Below are positions 47,869-56,568 of a stretch of 64,000 bases of DNA, piece after piece; within the stretch, counting starts at the first letter, position 1; the number at the start of each line of letters is the position of its first letter. The notes under the pieces were generated by a model. The model was given only the letters and a program-made list of their open reading frames with translations. It ran no database searches and was not told the origin of the DNA. Where the stretch lies: NCBI GenBank assembly GCA_016716225.1, contig JADJWT010000001.1, forward strand, positions 2,180,501-2,244,500. Reading direction: 5' to 3'. Position numbers and translations under genes: made by a program. This DNA is from Ignavibacteriota bacterium (lineage in GTDB: Bacteria > Bacteroidota > Ignavibacteria > Ignavibacteriales > Melioribacteraceae).

Positions 47869-49935
47869 TTACTTAATTAATGGCGCAATTACCAAAGAAA
47901 CTACAGACATTAATTTAATTAAAATATTTAGCGATGGTCCGGATGTATCTTTTAAAGGATCGCCAACCGTATCACCTACAACCGAAGCTTTGTGTGGTTC
48001 CGAACCTTTTCCATACATCTTTCCGTCAATATTTAAATTTCCTTCAATCAATTTTTTTGCATTATCCCAAGCTCCGCCGGCGTTTGATTGAAAAATTGCC
48101 ATTAAAACTCCGGAAACTGTAACTCCGGCTAATAAACCGGCAAGCATTTCTTTTGAAATAAATCCTATAATTACTGGAACGGAAATTGCCATTAATCCGG
48201 GCAAAATCATTTCTTTGATTGCTGCTTTAGTTGAAATTTCTACACATTTTGAATATTCGGCTTCAGCAGTTCCTTCACGCAAACCGGGAATCTCTCTAAA
48301 TTGTCTACCAACTTCAATTATCATTTCTCTCGCAGCTCTTCCAACGGCACCCATTGCCATTGATGAAAATAAAAAGGGAAGCATTGCGCCAATAAATAAT
48401 CCGCCCATAATAATTGGTTTTGCTAAATCAATAACACTAATTTCCGCTTGCTGCATATAAGCTGAAAATAAAGCTAATGCAGTTAAAGCGGCTGAACCTA
48501 TCGCAAAACCTTTCCCGATTGCAGCGGTTGTATTTCCCACGGCATCTAATTTATCAGTTCTTTCTCTAACTTCTTTTGGTAATTCAGCCATTTCGGCAAT
48601 TCCACCAGCATTATCAGATATTGGTCCATAAGCATCAACCGCTAATTGAATTCCCGTTGTTGAAAGCATTCCCAATGCGGCAATTGCAATTCCGTATAAA
48701 TTAGCAAATTCATAAGCGCCAATAATTCCAAGTGCAATAATTATTATTGGAAGTGCAGTAGAACTCATTCCAACGCCCATACCGGAAATTATTGTTGTTG
48801 CCGCTCCTGTTAAAGATTGATATGCAATTTTATGGACTGGTTTATAATCTGTACCAGTATAATATTCTGTGATAATTCCAATAAGTGTGCCGGCAACTAA
48901 TCCTATTAAAGTGGCAAAGAAAACACCAAGACTAGTATATTCAAAATTATTAAATGACCAAGCTTTGGGAAGCATTAAATTAATTATAAAATAAGAAGCA
49001 ACAACCATCATTCCAGCAGCTCCAAACTCGCCAAGATTAAGTGCTTTTTGTGGATTTCCACCTTCTTTAACTTTTACAAGAAGTGAACCTAAAATAGATA
49101 AAATAATTCCTACTCCGGCTAAAACTAAAGGTAATATTACAGCTTCTAATTTCAGTTCGGGAACATCTGGAGTAACAAAAACTGCACCCAAAACCATTGT
49201 CCCAACAATTGCACCAACATAACTTTCAAATAAATCCGCTCCCATTCCGGCAACATCACCCACATTATCCCCAACATTATCAGCAATTGTTGCGGGATTT
49301 CTATGATCATCTTCCGGAATTCCTTCATAAACTTTTCCGGCTAAATCTGCTCCAACATCTGCAGCTTTTGTATAAATTCCTCCGCCTACTCTTGCAAACA
49401 ATGCAATTGATGAAGCACCTAAAGAAAATCCGGATAAAACATTTATAATTTTTACGATATCCCAATTTAAGTTTGAGTAAAAAATAAATAATGTACTTAA
49501 TCCTAAAACACCCAAACCAACTACGTTCATTCCCATTATTGTTCCACCGGAAAATGCAATTTCAAGTGCTGGACCAAGTCCTTTGCGCGCAGCTTCAGTT
49601 GTTCTAACATTTGCTTTTGTAGCGGCATTCATCCCTAAAAATCCCGCCAATCCAGAACTAAATGCACCAATAATGAATGAAAGTGCAATCATCCAAGACG
49701 ATTCTTTGCTTGAATAATTAGAAAATGCAAGTAAAATTGAAACAATAAGAATTACCCAAAAAAGAACTTTGTACTCTGTTTTAAGAAATGCAATTGAACC
49801 ATCTCTTATATAATTTGAGATTTTTGTCATATTTTCAGAGCCGGTACTTTTTTTGGAAATCCAAGAATTCTTGTAATATGAAAATGCAAGTGCAGATAAA
49901 CCAAGAATCGGTATAGTGTAGATTAGTAATTCCAT
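47869..49935 (-). CDS. hppA: membrane-bound, potassium-dependent pyrophosphatase (ion pump)
   Basis: A 688-residue integral membrane enzyme with about 16 helices that couples pyrophosphate hydrolysis to H+ or Na+ export. Core motifs: [22 protein letters not shown], then [19 protein letters not shown], and [14 protein letters not shown]. The segment [11 protein letters not shown] (467-477) has Ala where potassium-independent pumps have Lys, so it belongs to the potassium-dependent class; Na+ versus H+ transport cannot be told here. The frame extends to 49950, but the ATG at 49935 has GAGGA 8 bases upstream and is preferred. It can use pyrophosphate from PPDK and biosynthesis. Confidence 0.94.
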   Translation of the reverse strand: MELLIYTIPILGLSALAFSYYKNSWISKKSTGSENMTKISNYIRDGSIAFLKTEYKVLFWVILIVSILLAFSNYSSKESSWMIALSFIIGAFSSGLAGFLGMNAATKANVRTTEAARKGLGPALEIAFSGGTIMGMNVVGLGVLGLSTLFIFYSNLNWDIVKIINVLSGFSLGASSIALFARVGGGIYTKAADVGADLAGKVYEGIPEDDHRNPATIADNVGDNVGDVAGMGADLFESYVGAIVGTMVLGAVFVTPDVPELKLEAVILPLVLAGVGIILSILGSLLVKVKEGGNPQKALNLGEFGAAGMMVVASYFIINLMLPKAWSFNNFEYTSLGVFFATLIGLVAGTLIGIITEYYTGTDYKPVHKIAYQSLTGAATTIISGMGVGMSSTALPIIIIALGIIGAYEFANLYGIAIAALGMLSTTGIQLAVDAYGPISDNAGGIAEMAELPKEVRERTDKLDAVGNTTAAIGKGFAIGSAALTALALFSAYMQQAEISVIDLAKPIIMGGLFIGAMLPFLFSSMAMGAVGRAAREMIIEVGRQFREIPGLREGTAEAEYSKCVEISTKAAIKEMILPGLMAISVPVIIGFISKEMLAGLLAGVTVSGVLMAIFQSNAGGAWDNAKKLIEGNLNIDGKMYGKGSEPHKASVVGDTVGDPLKDTSGPSLNILIKLMSVVSLVIAPLIK

Positions 49936-49939
49936 AATT

Positions 49940-50542
49940 TCATTCCTCATTGTAAGATAATTTGGAAGTATTTTTATTTGATTCTTTACTATAAAAATCT
50001 AACATCTTTTCATAACCTTTAATAATATATTCAGAAAGTAAGTTAAATATAAAAGGAAGTTTTTCTTGAATTATATTTATTTCATCATTCGAAAATTTAC
50101 TTAAAACGTAATCTGCTAAATTTTGATTATCGTATTCGCTTTTTATTCCAATTCGGATTCTGGGAAATTTATCCGACTGCAAATGATAAATAATAGATTT
50201 AATTCCATTATGTCCGCCATCGCTTCCGTTTTTTCTTATTTTAATTTTTCCAAGTTCAAGATTAACGTCATCATAAATTACTAATAAATCATCAGCAGTA
50301 ACATTAAAATTATCAACAAGTTCCTTTATTACCAAACCAGTATTGTTAACGTATGTAGTTGGTTTTATTAATAAAAAATGGAAAGTATCAATGTTACTTT
50401 CCATTTGCCAAAAATCACTTTTTGTTGGAGAAAATTTTTTTTCGAATTTATTTGCAAAATTATCTAAAATGTAAAATCCTATATTATGTCTGGTTCCAAC
50501 ATAATTTTTTCCGGGATTTCCAATTCCGATAATAAATCTCAA
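49940..50542 (-). CDS. pth: peptidyl-tRNA hydrolase
   Basis: A 200-residue enzyme that frees peptides from prematurely released peptidyl-tRNA. The start region [22 protein letters not shown] contains the catalytic His and Asn, then [23 protein letters not shown] and [15 protein letters not shown]. The start is TTG, just after the rplY stop; no ATG gives the necessary N terminus. The C-terminal tail is longer than in many homologues. Follows rplY, the usual order. Confidence 0.96.
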   Translation of the reverse strand: MRFIIGIGNPGKNYVGTRHNIGFYILDNFANKFEKKFSPTKSDFWQMESNIDTFHFLLIKPTTYVNNTGLVIKELVDNFNVTADDLLVIYDDVNLELGKIKIRKNGSDGGHNGIKSIIYHLQSDKFPRIRIGIKSEYDNQNLADYVLSKFSNDEINIIQEKLPFIFNLLSEYIIKGYEKMLDFYSKESNKNTSKLSYNEE

Positions 50543-50545
50543 AAA

Positions 50546-51190
50546 TTATCCTTCAGAATCTTCTTGGGATTTACCTTTTCCAATAAGTTCAGGTTCTTTT
50601 GGAGCATCTTGAAGTAAATCAGTTTTATCTTCATCGGTTGTTTCTTTAATGCTTGTTACGGAAACAACAACCGTATCTTTTGCACTTAAGATTTCAATAT
50701 TTTCATATGATAAATCACTCACAAGTATTGATTTTCCGATATGAAGATTTGTAATGTCAATTTCAAGATGTTGAGGAATATCTTTCGGAAGACATTCAAT
50801 ATCTAGTTTATGAATATTTTGCTGAATTTTACCGCCTTCTTTAACACCTATAGCAGATCCAACAAATATTACCGGTACTTGAAGTTGAATTGCTTTTCCA
50901 AGGGTTACAGCTTGAAAATCAACATGAATAATACGATCGGTTAAAGGATCAAATTGAATATCTTTTAAAATTGACCTAACACCTTCTTGTTCATCAATTT
51001 TAAGATTTACCAAATGAACTTCAGAAGTGTAAACAACTGGTTTAAGAGAAAGCTCATTAACAGTAATATTTATTGGTTCCAATTCTTTTGAATATAGAAC
51101 ACCGGGAACATTTCCTTCTCTTTTAAGCTTATTAACAGCTCCTTTTGTTGATTTTATTCTTTTCTGCGCAGTAATGTTAATATCTGACAT
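50546..51190 (-). CDS. rplY: 50S ribosomal protein L25 (CTC type)
   Basis: A 214-residue long-form bL25 that binds 5S rRNA. An N-terminal L25 fold (SDINITAQKRIKSTKGA, GNVPGVLYSKE) and a C-terminal TL5/CTC beta domain (LQVPVIFVGSAIGVKEGG, then HLEIDITNLHIGKSI) are visible, followed by an acidic tail. Between prs and pth, a common arrangement. Confidence 0.96.
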   Translation of the reverse strand: MSDINITAQKRIKSTKGAVNKLKREGNVPGVLYSKELEPINITVNELSLKPVVYTSEVHLVNLKIDEQEGVRSILKDIQFDPLTDRIIHVDFQAVTLGKAIQLQVPVIFVGSAIGVKEGGKIQQNIHKLDIECLPKDIPQHLEIDITNLHIGKSILVSDLSYENIEILSAKDTVVVSVTSIKETTDEDKTDLLQDAPKEPELIGKGKSQEDSEG

Positions 51191-51221
51191 AATTTATTTA
51201 CTCCGATTTTTACTCTAAATT

Positions 51222-52169
51222 CTAACCTTTATCAATATCAAACAATGAACTAATAGATTCATGATTGTGAGTTCTTCTGATAGCTTCGGCAAGCAAATTT
51301 GAAGCTGAAAGTACAACTATTTTATTTAAATTTTCATTTCCCTTGAGAGGAATAGAATCTGTTACATATAATTTTGTGATTGCAGAATTTTCAATTTTTT
51401 CAATTGCATCACTGGAAAGTACGGGATGTGTTACAGCACCATAAATTGATTTTGCACCATTTTCAATTAAAGCATTTATTGCAGAAATAAATGTTCCGCC
51501 AGTATCAATCAAATCATCAACTAATAAAACATCTTTTCCATTTACATCGCCAATAATATTCATAACTTCTGCTTGATTTTGCTTTGGTCTTCTTTTATCA
51601 ATAACAACTAAATTTGCATTAAGTTTTCTTGCGTAAGAACGAGCCAATTTAATTCCGCCAACATCTGCAGAAACCACAACTAAATCATTTGAATGATTTT
51701 TGAAAACATCTAGGAAAACCGGAGAAGCATATAAATGATCTGAAGGAATATCAAAAAATCCTTGAATTTGAGCTGCATGAAGATCCATTGTAATTACTCT
51801 ATCAGCACCGGCAACAGAAATTAAATTTGCAATTAATTTTGCGGTTATTGCAACTCTTGGCTGATCTTTTCTATCTTGTCTTGCATATCCGAAATAAGGA
51901 ATTACGGCTGTAACTGTAGCAACAGACGATCTTTTTGCAGCATCAATCATAATTAATAATTCTAAAAGATTTTCTGCTGGCTGATGAGTTGATTGAACTA
52001 AATAAACATCACTTCCACGAATATTTTCTTTATACTTTACCCAAATTTCTCCGTCTTTGAATTTCTTCAAATCAATTATTCCAAGCGGAATTCCAATATA
52101 ATTTGCAATTTTTTTTGCTAATTCTGGATTTGAAGAACCAGAGAATATTTTTGGACCAGCTGCAGCCAT
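51222..52169 (-). CDS. prs: ribose-phosphate pyrophosphokinase
   Basis: A 315-residue enzyme making PRPP from ribose 5-phosphate and ATP for nucleotide, His and Trp synthesis. Motifs: FSGSSNPELAKKIA, FKDGEIWVKYKENIRG, YFGYARQDRKDQPR (ATP flexible loop), DLHAAQIQGFFDIP, and the PRPP loop VDDLIDTGGT. Length is standard. Heads the minus-strand run prs-rplY-pth-hppA. Confidence 0.97.
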   Translation of the reverse strand: MAAAGPKIFSGSSNPELAKKIANYIGIPLGIIDLKKFKDGEIWVKYKENIRGSDVYLVQSTHQPAENLLELLIMIDAAKRSSVATVTAVIPYFGYARQDRKDQPRVAITAKLIANLISVAGADRVITMDLHAAQIQGFFDIPSDHLYASPVFLDVFKNHSNDLVVVSADVGGIKLARSYARKLNANLVVIDKRRPKQNQAEVMNIIGDVNGKDVLLVDDLIDTGGTFISAINALIENGAKSIYGAVTHPVLSSDAIEKIENSAITKLYVTDSIPLKGNENLNKIVVLSASNLLAEAIRRTHNHESISSLFDIDKG

Positions 52170-52269
52170 TTTTTAAAATTCTGTTTGATTTTTTTTATAC
52201 AAGCTATAAATATAAGTAAAACTATAAGTTAAGTCAAACAAGATATCTTTAAAAAATATTCTGGAATTC

Positions 52270-52941
52270 TTATTTTTTGCTTTTTTTAAGCAAGAAAACT
52301 AGAACAATAAGTATTACTAAACTGGCTAAAATGTAAATCCAAATAGGTGTTTCTTTAAGTTTAAAAGGAATATACGTTGCAGAAATAGTTTTTCCGCTTC
52401 CTACTTCATCAGCGGTAAAATTCCATTCAAGTTTATTTCGGTAAAGTGAATTGGCATTATGTCTAATGATATTTCCAGGTAAATAATATGTATATATAAT
52501 TGAATAATTTTTTTCAGATAACCCGAATGTTGTTGTAATTGGTTGAATGAATTGTGAGAAAATTTTTGTATCGTCCGGTCCATCAATAATAGAAAGTTCA
52601 GAGTGTTTAAAGAAATTTAAAAAATTCAATGAATCGAAATTTGTAAATTCAAATTCTATTTGAGCATGAAGTGTACTGTCGGTAAAATCATTAAAAATAT
52701 TCGTATAAATAATTGACGTAAAAGACGAAGAAAAATTTTGAGTTAAACTTTCTTTGTTAAACAATCCAATTTTGTTTATTAGAAGTGAATCAAGGTCCGG
52801 ATCCATTTCCACCCAATAATGTATAAACATTTTTCCGGAATTATCAGTTTTTAAAGTTGTTATTTGATTATAATTTAAGCAAGAATTTAACAAAATTGCA
52901 ATTATCGCAAAGGCTGTAAGTTTTATTCCTTTCATATCCAT
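52270..52941 (-). CDS. hypothetical lipoprotein with C-terminal membrane helix
   Basis: A 223-residue protein with an N-terminal signal and lipobox LLNSC (Cys ~21), and a C-terminal single helix (~196-217) ending in KKSKK. So it may be anchored at both ends, like the mycobacterial LppM layout. The middle has two beta-rich blocks with aromatic residues (HYWVEMDPDL, LEWNFTADEVGSGKTI), consistent with an LppM-like/DUF3153 domain, though this is only resemblance. Divergent from the FmdB gene. An alternative start is ATG at 52935. Function unknown. Confidence 0.6.
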   Translation of the reverse strand: MDMKGIKLTAFAIIAILLNSCLNYNQITTLKTDNSGKMFIHYWVEMDPDLDSLLINKIGLFNKESLTQNFSSSFTSIIYTNIFNDFTDSTLHAQIEFEFTNFDSLNFLNFFKHSELSIIDGPDDTKIFSQFIQPITTTFGLSEKNYSIIYTYYLPGNIIRHNANSLYRNKLEWNFTADEVGSGKTISATYIPFKLKETPIWIYILASLVILIVLVFLLKKSKK

Positions 52942-53039
52942 AAATACTTTTTGATAAGTTAGTTAAATAGAAATTGTAAATTAAATTTTATTTTAGATAT
53001 AAAATCTATAAATTTGCCACTCAAATTTCAGAGGTTTTT

Positions 53040-53324
53040 ATGCCGACTTATGATTATAAATGTATGGAATGTAATTTTACATTTGAAGAACTGCAAAAAA
53101 TGACAGATGAACCGTTAAAAATATGTCCAAAATGTTCAGGTAAGTTAAATAGATTAATTGGTGCAGGAGCAGCACCAATTTTTAAAGGTTCAGGTTTTTA
53201 TCAAACAGATTATAAAAATTCGAAAAATTCTTCGGAAAATACTGTAAAAAAAGACACAAATTCAGAAAAAGATTCTTCAAAAAAAGAAACTAAAAAAGAA
53301 GTTAAATCTTCAACAGAAAATTAA
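53040..53324 (+). CDS. FmdB-family zinc-ribbon protein
   Basis: A 94-residue protein. The N terminus is the FmdB zinc ribbon: MPTYDYKCMECNFTFEELQ, with CMEC and CPKC as the four metal ligands. A glycine-rich linker (GAGAAPIFKGSGFYQTDY) precedes a charged, low-complexity Lys/Ser/Glu tail. The family is widespread, and its role is a putative nucleic-acid-linked regulator. Its stop overlaps the convergent stop of the large peptidase-barrel gene by 3 bases (TTAA shared). AGAGG precedes the ATG. Confidence 0.9.
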   Translation: MPTYDYKCMECNFTFEELQKMTDEPLKICPKCSGKLNRLIGAGAAPIFKGSGFYQTDYKNSKNSSENTVKKDTNSEKDSSKKETKKEVKSSTEN

Positions 53325-56300
53325 AAATCTAATCCTAACGAAATATAATATTTAGGTTTGGAGTATTTTTGAGCATCATAAGACCATGCAACATCAAATT
53401 TCCATAGAAATAAGAAATATAATCTTGCTCCAAAACCGCCGCCTAATAATAAATCATTAGTAACAGTTTTTCCTTCTGAGGTTTTTCTAAATAATCTTAA
53501 ACTGCTATTTTCATTCCAAGCTGTTCCGGCATCTATAAAAGCAGTTCCTAAAATATTTTGGAAAAACAAAGGAATTCCTCCGGTTAACAAATATCTTATT
53601 AATGGAATTCTTAATTCCAAATTTATCAACGAGTATTTTGTTCCAATTTGTTCCGCGTAATCAAAACCTCTTAAAGGAAGTGCCGGAGTAAGAAAAACAA
53701 AATCCGAAGCAGATGTTAATGGAATATCTTGAGTGGCAAAAGTTCTGTTAATCCAACTATCTGTTCCGCCAATAAAAAATCTTTGAGCATTTACACCAAA
53801 AGAATATCCTCCGGAAAATCTTGCTGCAAATCCATTATCATAAAAAAATCTAAAATATTTTCTATAATCCCAAGTTAAAGTTCCAAAACTTTGCTTTGAA
53901 TTTGTTAAACCGGGATTTCCCATTAGTGTAAAATTGTATCTTGAACCTTCAATTGGTGAAGTGTATCCCCACATTACGTTATCTTTTACATAACTAATTG
54001 AGGGGATTATAAAAGTTTCTTTCTCAATCGGTTCTTCAATAAAATCTAAATTTTCTCTGGAAACTCTTAAAACACTTAAATTTGCTTCAATTCTGTGAAA
54101 TGTATTTATAGGATAACTTGCAAATAAATTTCCACCGTAACTTCTAAATCTGTATAAATCACTTCCAAAAAATCCGGAGAGATATACAAATCTTGCAGTG
54201 TGATATGCTGCAATTCCAAAATTAATTCTTTCGGGTAAATAAAAATATGCTAGACCGTAATCACTATTTTTTAAATCTATCTGTAGACTTGTAGTTCCAA
54301 TTAATCTATGATTTCCTAAAACATCGCTGAATGATAAAACTGTTGTTCCTAAAACGCCGTAAAGAGAACTGTAACCCGCATTGGCATAAATTAAATCCGG
54401 AGAAAAATCAACTTTGTATTTATTTACAAGAAAATTTCCCTCATTATCTAATTTTTCTCTAAATAATAATTGCGGTTTATTTTCGAATTCATCGTTATTC
54501 AAAACATCATTTTTTGCAAAGACAAAATCGGTATAATCGGTTTTTATTGTATCTTTTAATTCTTCGCCATGATCAATTATTTGTCCGATAAAAATCTTTG
54601 AATTGTTTTCAGAAGAAGAATCTTTTTTCATTTCATTAGAAATTATAAATTCCTTGCCAACTTCAGGTTTTTCTGTTTCAACAATTTCCGTTATTTGAGG
54701 AATATCTTCTTCGTAAAATTGACTCATATATTTTGTGAATTCAATATCTTTAACTTCTTCAATTTCAAACGGGTTATTGATCATAAAAATATTGAAGCCG
54801 GCGTTATAAAATGCAGAGAATACTAATTTTTTTGCATCTTGCGAAAGTGAAATGCTTTCAATTTTATTTAATGAATTTGTTAAAGCGATTGCGCGTGTTT
54901 CCAAAATTGAATTTACTGTATCATCTTTAGTAAGTGAAATTCTTTTCTTATAAAGATTATCAATTCCGTTAAAATCCGAAATAAAAATTATTTCATTTCC
55001 ATCACTTGAAAATACAGCTTGTTTTTCATCACTAAATTGCCAATCTGTTACTCTATCAATTTTTGAAGTTTCAACATCAACTAAATAAAGATCCATTTGA
55101 AATCCTTGCAAAGTTGACATTGAAAATCCATCTTGCTGAAAATTATTTTTCGTAAATCCATTTCGATCAGATGAAAAAATTATTTTTTTACTATCCGGAG
55201 ACCAGCTTGGAACGTATTCGCTAAAGACATCATCTGTTATATTTGTAAGTTTTTCAGTCTCAAAATTATAAATGTAAATATCGGATTGTTTTGAATTACT
55301 CCCAAGAAAAGCAATATTTTTTCCGTCCGGTGCCCAGCTAACAGATTCAACTCCGTGTAGTTTAAATGGCAAATTTTCTTCTTCCTCAGTTTCAGTATTT
55401 ATAATTTTTATTACATCATATCCATCGCTTTTGCTGGAAAGAGCAATTCTGATATTATCCGGAGCCCAGCTTATTGCGGGAAAAAGAACATTTAATTCTT
55501 CCAGATTTTCGGTTCTTCCGCTTTCAATAACTTTTTTTATAACTTCGCCATCAAAGGAATTCATTAAATAAATATCGAAATAAATATTTCTATCTGAAAT
55601 GAATGCAATTTTATCACCTTGCGGAGAAATTGCCGGGCTAATATTATAAAATCCGCCAAGTTTTTTATTATCTGTTAATCTTTTTGCAAATTCATCGGGA
55701 TCTTTTCTTGATGCAATTTCCGGCCAATAATTTCTTTTAATATCTTTTTTCCATTTTTCATTTAATTCTTCTAGATCAATTCCAATAGATGATTTAAATC
55801 CGCCAACAACATTTCCTTTTCCTTTAACATTATGTAAAAGTTCTGCAATTTTTTCTTCACCATAAGTATCTGCAATATATTTGAAGAGAGCTTGTCCGCC
55901 TCTGTAAGCAAAATATCCATCAAGTCTATTAATATCCGGAAGATATTCATTTATAATTGCATCACGAATAAACATATCGGAATTTGTTTCCCAGCCACTT
56001 GATAAATATTCAGCCATTCCTTCATGATACCAAATTGGTAATTGCAGAGTAATTCCTTTTGCAATAATATTCTGAATTGTTCCGCCGTAAAGCATATCGC
56101 GCATAACTGCGTGAACTAATTCGTGATGTATTACATGTCTATATTTACTGTACGATCCTTCGAAAGGGAATACAACTCTATTTTTGAATGGTTCTGTAAA
56201 TCCGCCAATTCCTTGTGAAAGATATCCATCGGTTGTATTTGTTTCTTGAAATTCATTATGTGAATTATATACAACAAGAGAAATTCTGTTATTTAATTGG

Positions 56301-56524
56301 TAGTCCAATCTTTTCTGCAAATCTTCCAGTGCAGATTCTGCAGCTTGTGCAGTAAATTCTGCAGCGTCTTCACCATGCTCAGAAAAGTAAATATCAAAAT
56401 GTTTTGTTTGAATGTAGAACCATTCGTGTTCTCTGTATTGAACTCTATTCTTTCCAAATTGAGCAAATATTATATTTGAAATAAACAAAATTGCTAAAAA
56501 TGTTTTCAATGTAATTTTCATCAT
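53321..56524 (-). CDS. secreted peptidase-MA / beta-propeller / beta-barrel fusion
   Basis: A 1067-residue envelope protein. Signal peptide (~1-21); a gluzincin-like domain with HHELVHAV (HExxH at 134-138) and the downstream WYHEGMAEYLS (Glu near 168); a TolB/PD40-type beta-propeller (~290-600) with repeats such as SWAPDGKNIAF, SWSPDSKKIIF and VFSSDGNEIIF; a charged linker (~600-690); and a C-terminal barrel of the Omp85/surface-antigen type (~700-1067) with RFSGGYSFG, FFIGGTDSWI and LRGFDYAEQ, ending in Phe. It would sit in the outer membrane with soluble domains in the periplasm or outside. Substrate unknown. Downstream of rnr. Confidence 0.75.
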   Translation of the reverse strand: MMKITLKTFLAILFISNIIFAQFGKNRVQYREHEWFYIQTKHFDIYFSEHGEDAAEFTAQAAESALEDLQKRLDYQLNNRISLVVYNSHNEFQETNTTDGYLSQGIGGFTEPFKNRVVFPFEGSYSKYRHVIHHELVHAVMRDMLYGGTIQNIIAKGITLQLPIWYHEGMAEYLSSGWETNSDMFIRDAIINEYLPDINRLDGYFAYRGGQALFKYIADTYGEEKIAELLHNVKGKGNVVGGFKSSIGIDLEELNEKWKKDIKRNYWPEIASRKDPDEFAKRLTDNKKLGGFYNISPAISPQGDKIAFISDRNIYFDIYLMNSFDGEVIKKVIESGRTENLEELNVLFPAISWAPDNIRIALSSKSDGYDVIKIINTETEEEENLPFKLHGVESVSWAPDGKNIAFLGSNSKQSDIYIYNFETEKLTNITDDVFSEYVPSWSPDSKKIIFSSDRNGFTKNNFQQDGFSMSTLQGFQMDLYLVDVETSKIDRVTDWQFSDEKQAVFSSDGNEIIFISDFNGIDNLYKKRISLTKDDTVNSILETRAIALTNSLNKIESISLSQDAKKLVFSAFYNAGFNIFMINNPFEIEEVKDIEFTKYMSQFYEEDIPQITEIVETEKPEVGKEFIISNEMKKDSSSENNSKIFIGQIIDHGEELKDTIKTDYTDFVFAKNDVLNNDEFENKPQLLFREKLDNEGNFLVNKYKVDFSPDLIYANAGYSSLYGVLGTTVLSFSDVLGNHRLIGTTSLQIDLKNSDYGLAYFYLPERINFGIAAYHTARFVYLSGFFGSDLYRFRSYGGNLFASYPINTFHRIEANLSVLRVSRENLDFIEEPIEKETFIIPSISYVKDNVMWGYTSPIEGSRYNFTLMGNPGLTNSKQSFGTLTWDYRKYFRFFYDNGFAARFSGGYSFGVNAQRFFIGGTDSWINRTFATQDIPLTSASDFVFLTPALPLRGFDYAEQIGTKYSLINLELRIPLIRYLLTGGIPLFFQNILGTAFIDAGTAWNENSSLRLFRKTSEGKTVTNDLLLGGGFGARLYFLFLWKFDVAWSYDAQKYSKPKYYISLGLDF

Positions 56525-56568
56525 AAATTCCGAATCATTTTTATATAATTATAAAAATTATTTAATCA

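Noticed and set aside
49197..49448. His/Leu-rich open frame opposite the pyrophosphatase
   Set aside because: Composition is that of an antisense shadow of a membrane protein gene, with no start signal or homology pattern.
47869..49950. ATG at 49950 as the start of the pyrophosphatase
   Set aside because: The ATG at 49935 has a better-placed GAGGA and gives the usual start; the longer form overlaps the pth stop by 11 bases.
53009..53016. TAAATTTG as a Bacteroidota-type -7 promoter box for the FmdB gene
   Set aside because: It matches TAnnTTTG, but no TTG box lies at the expected distance upstream; too weak in AT-rich DNA.
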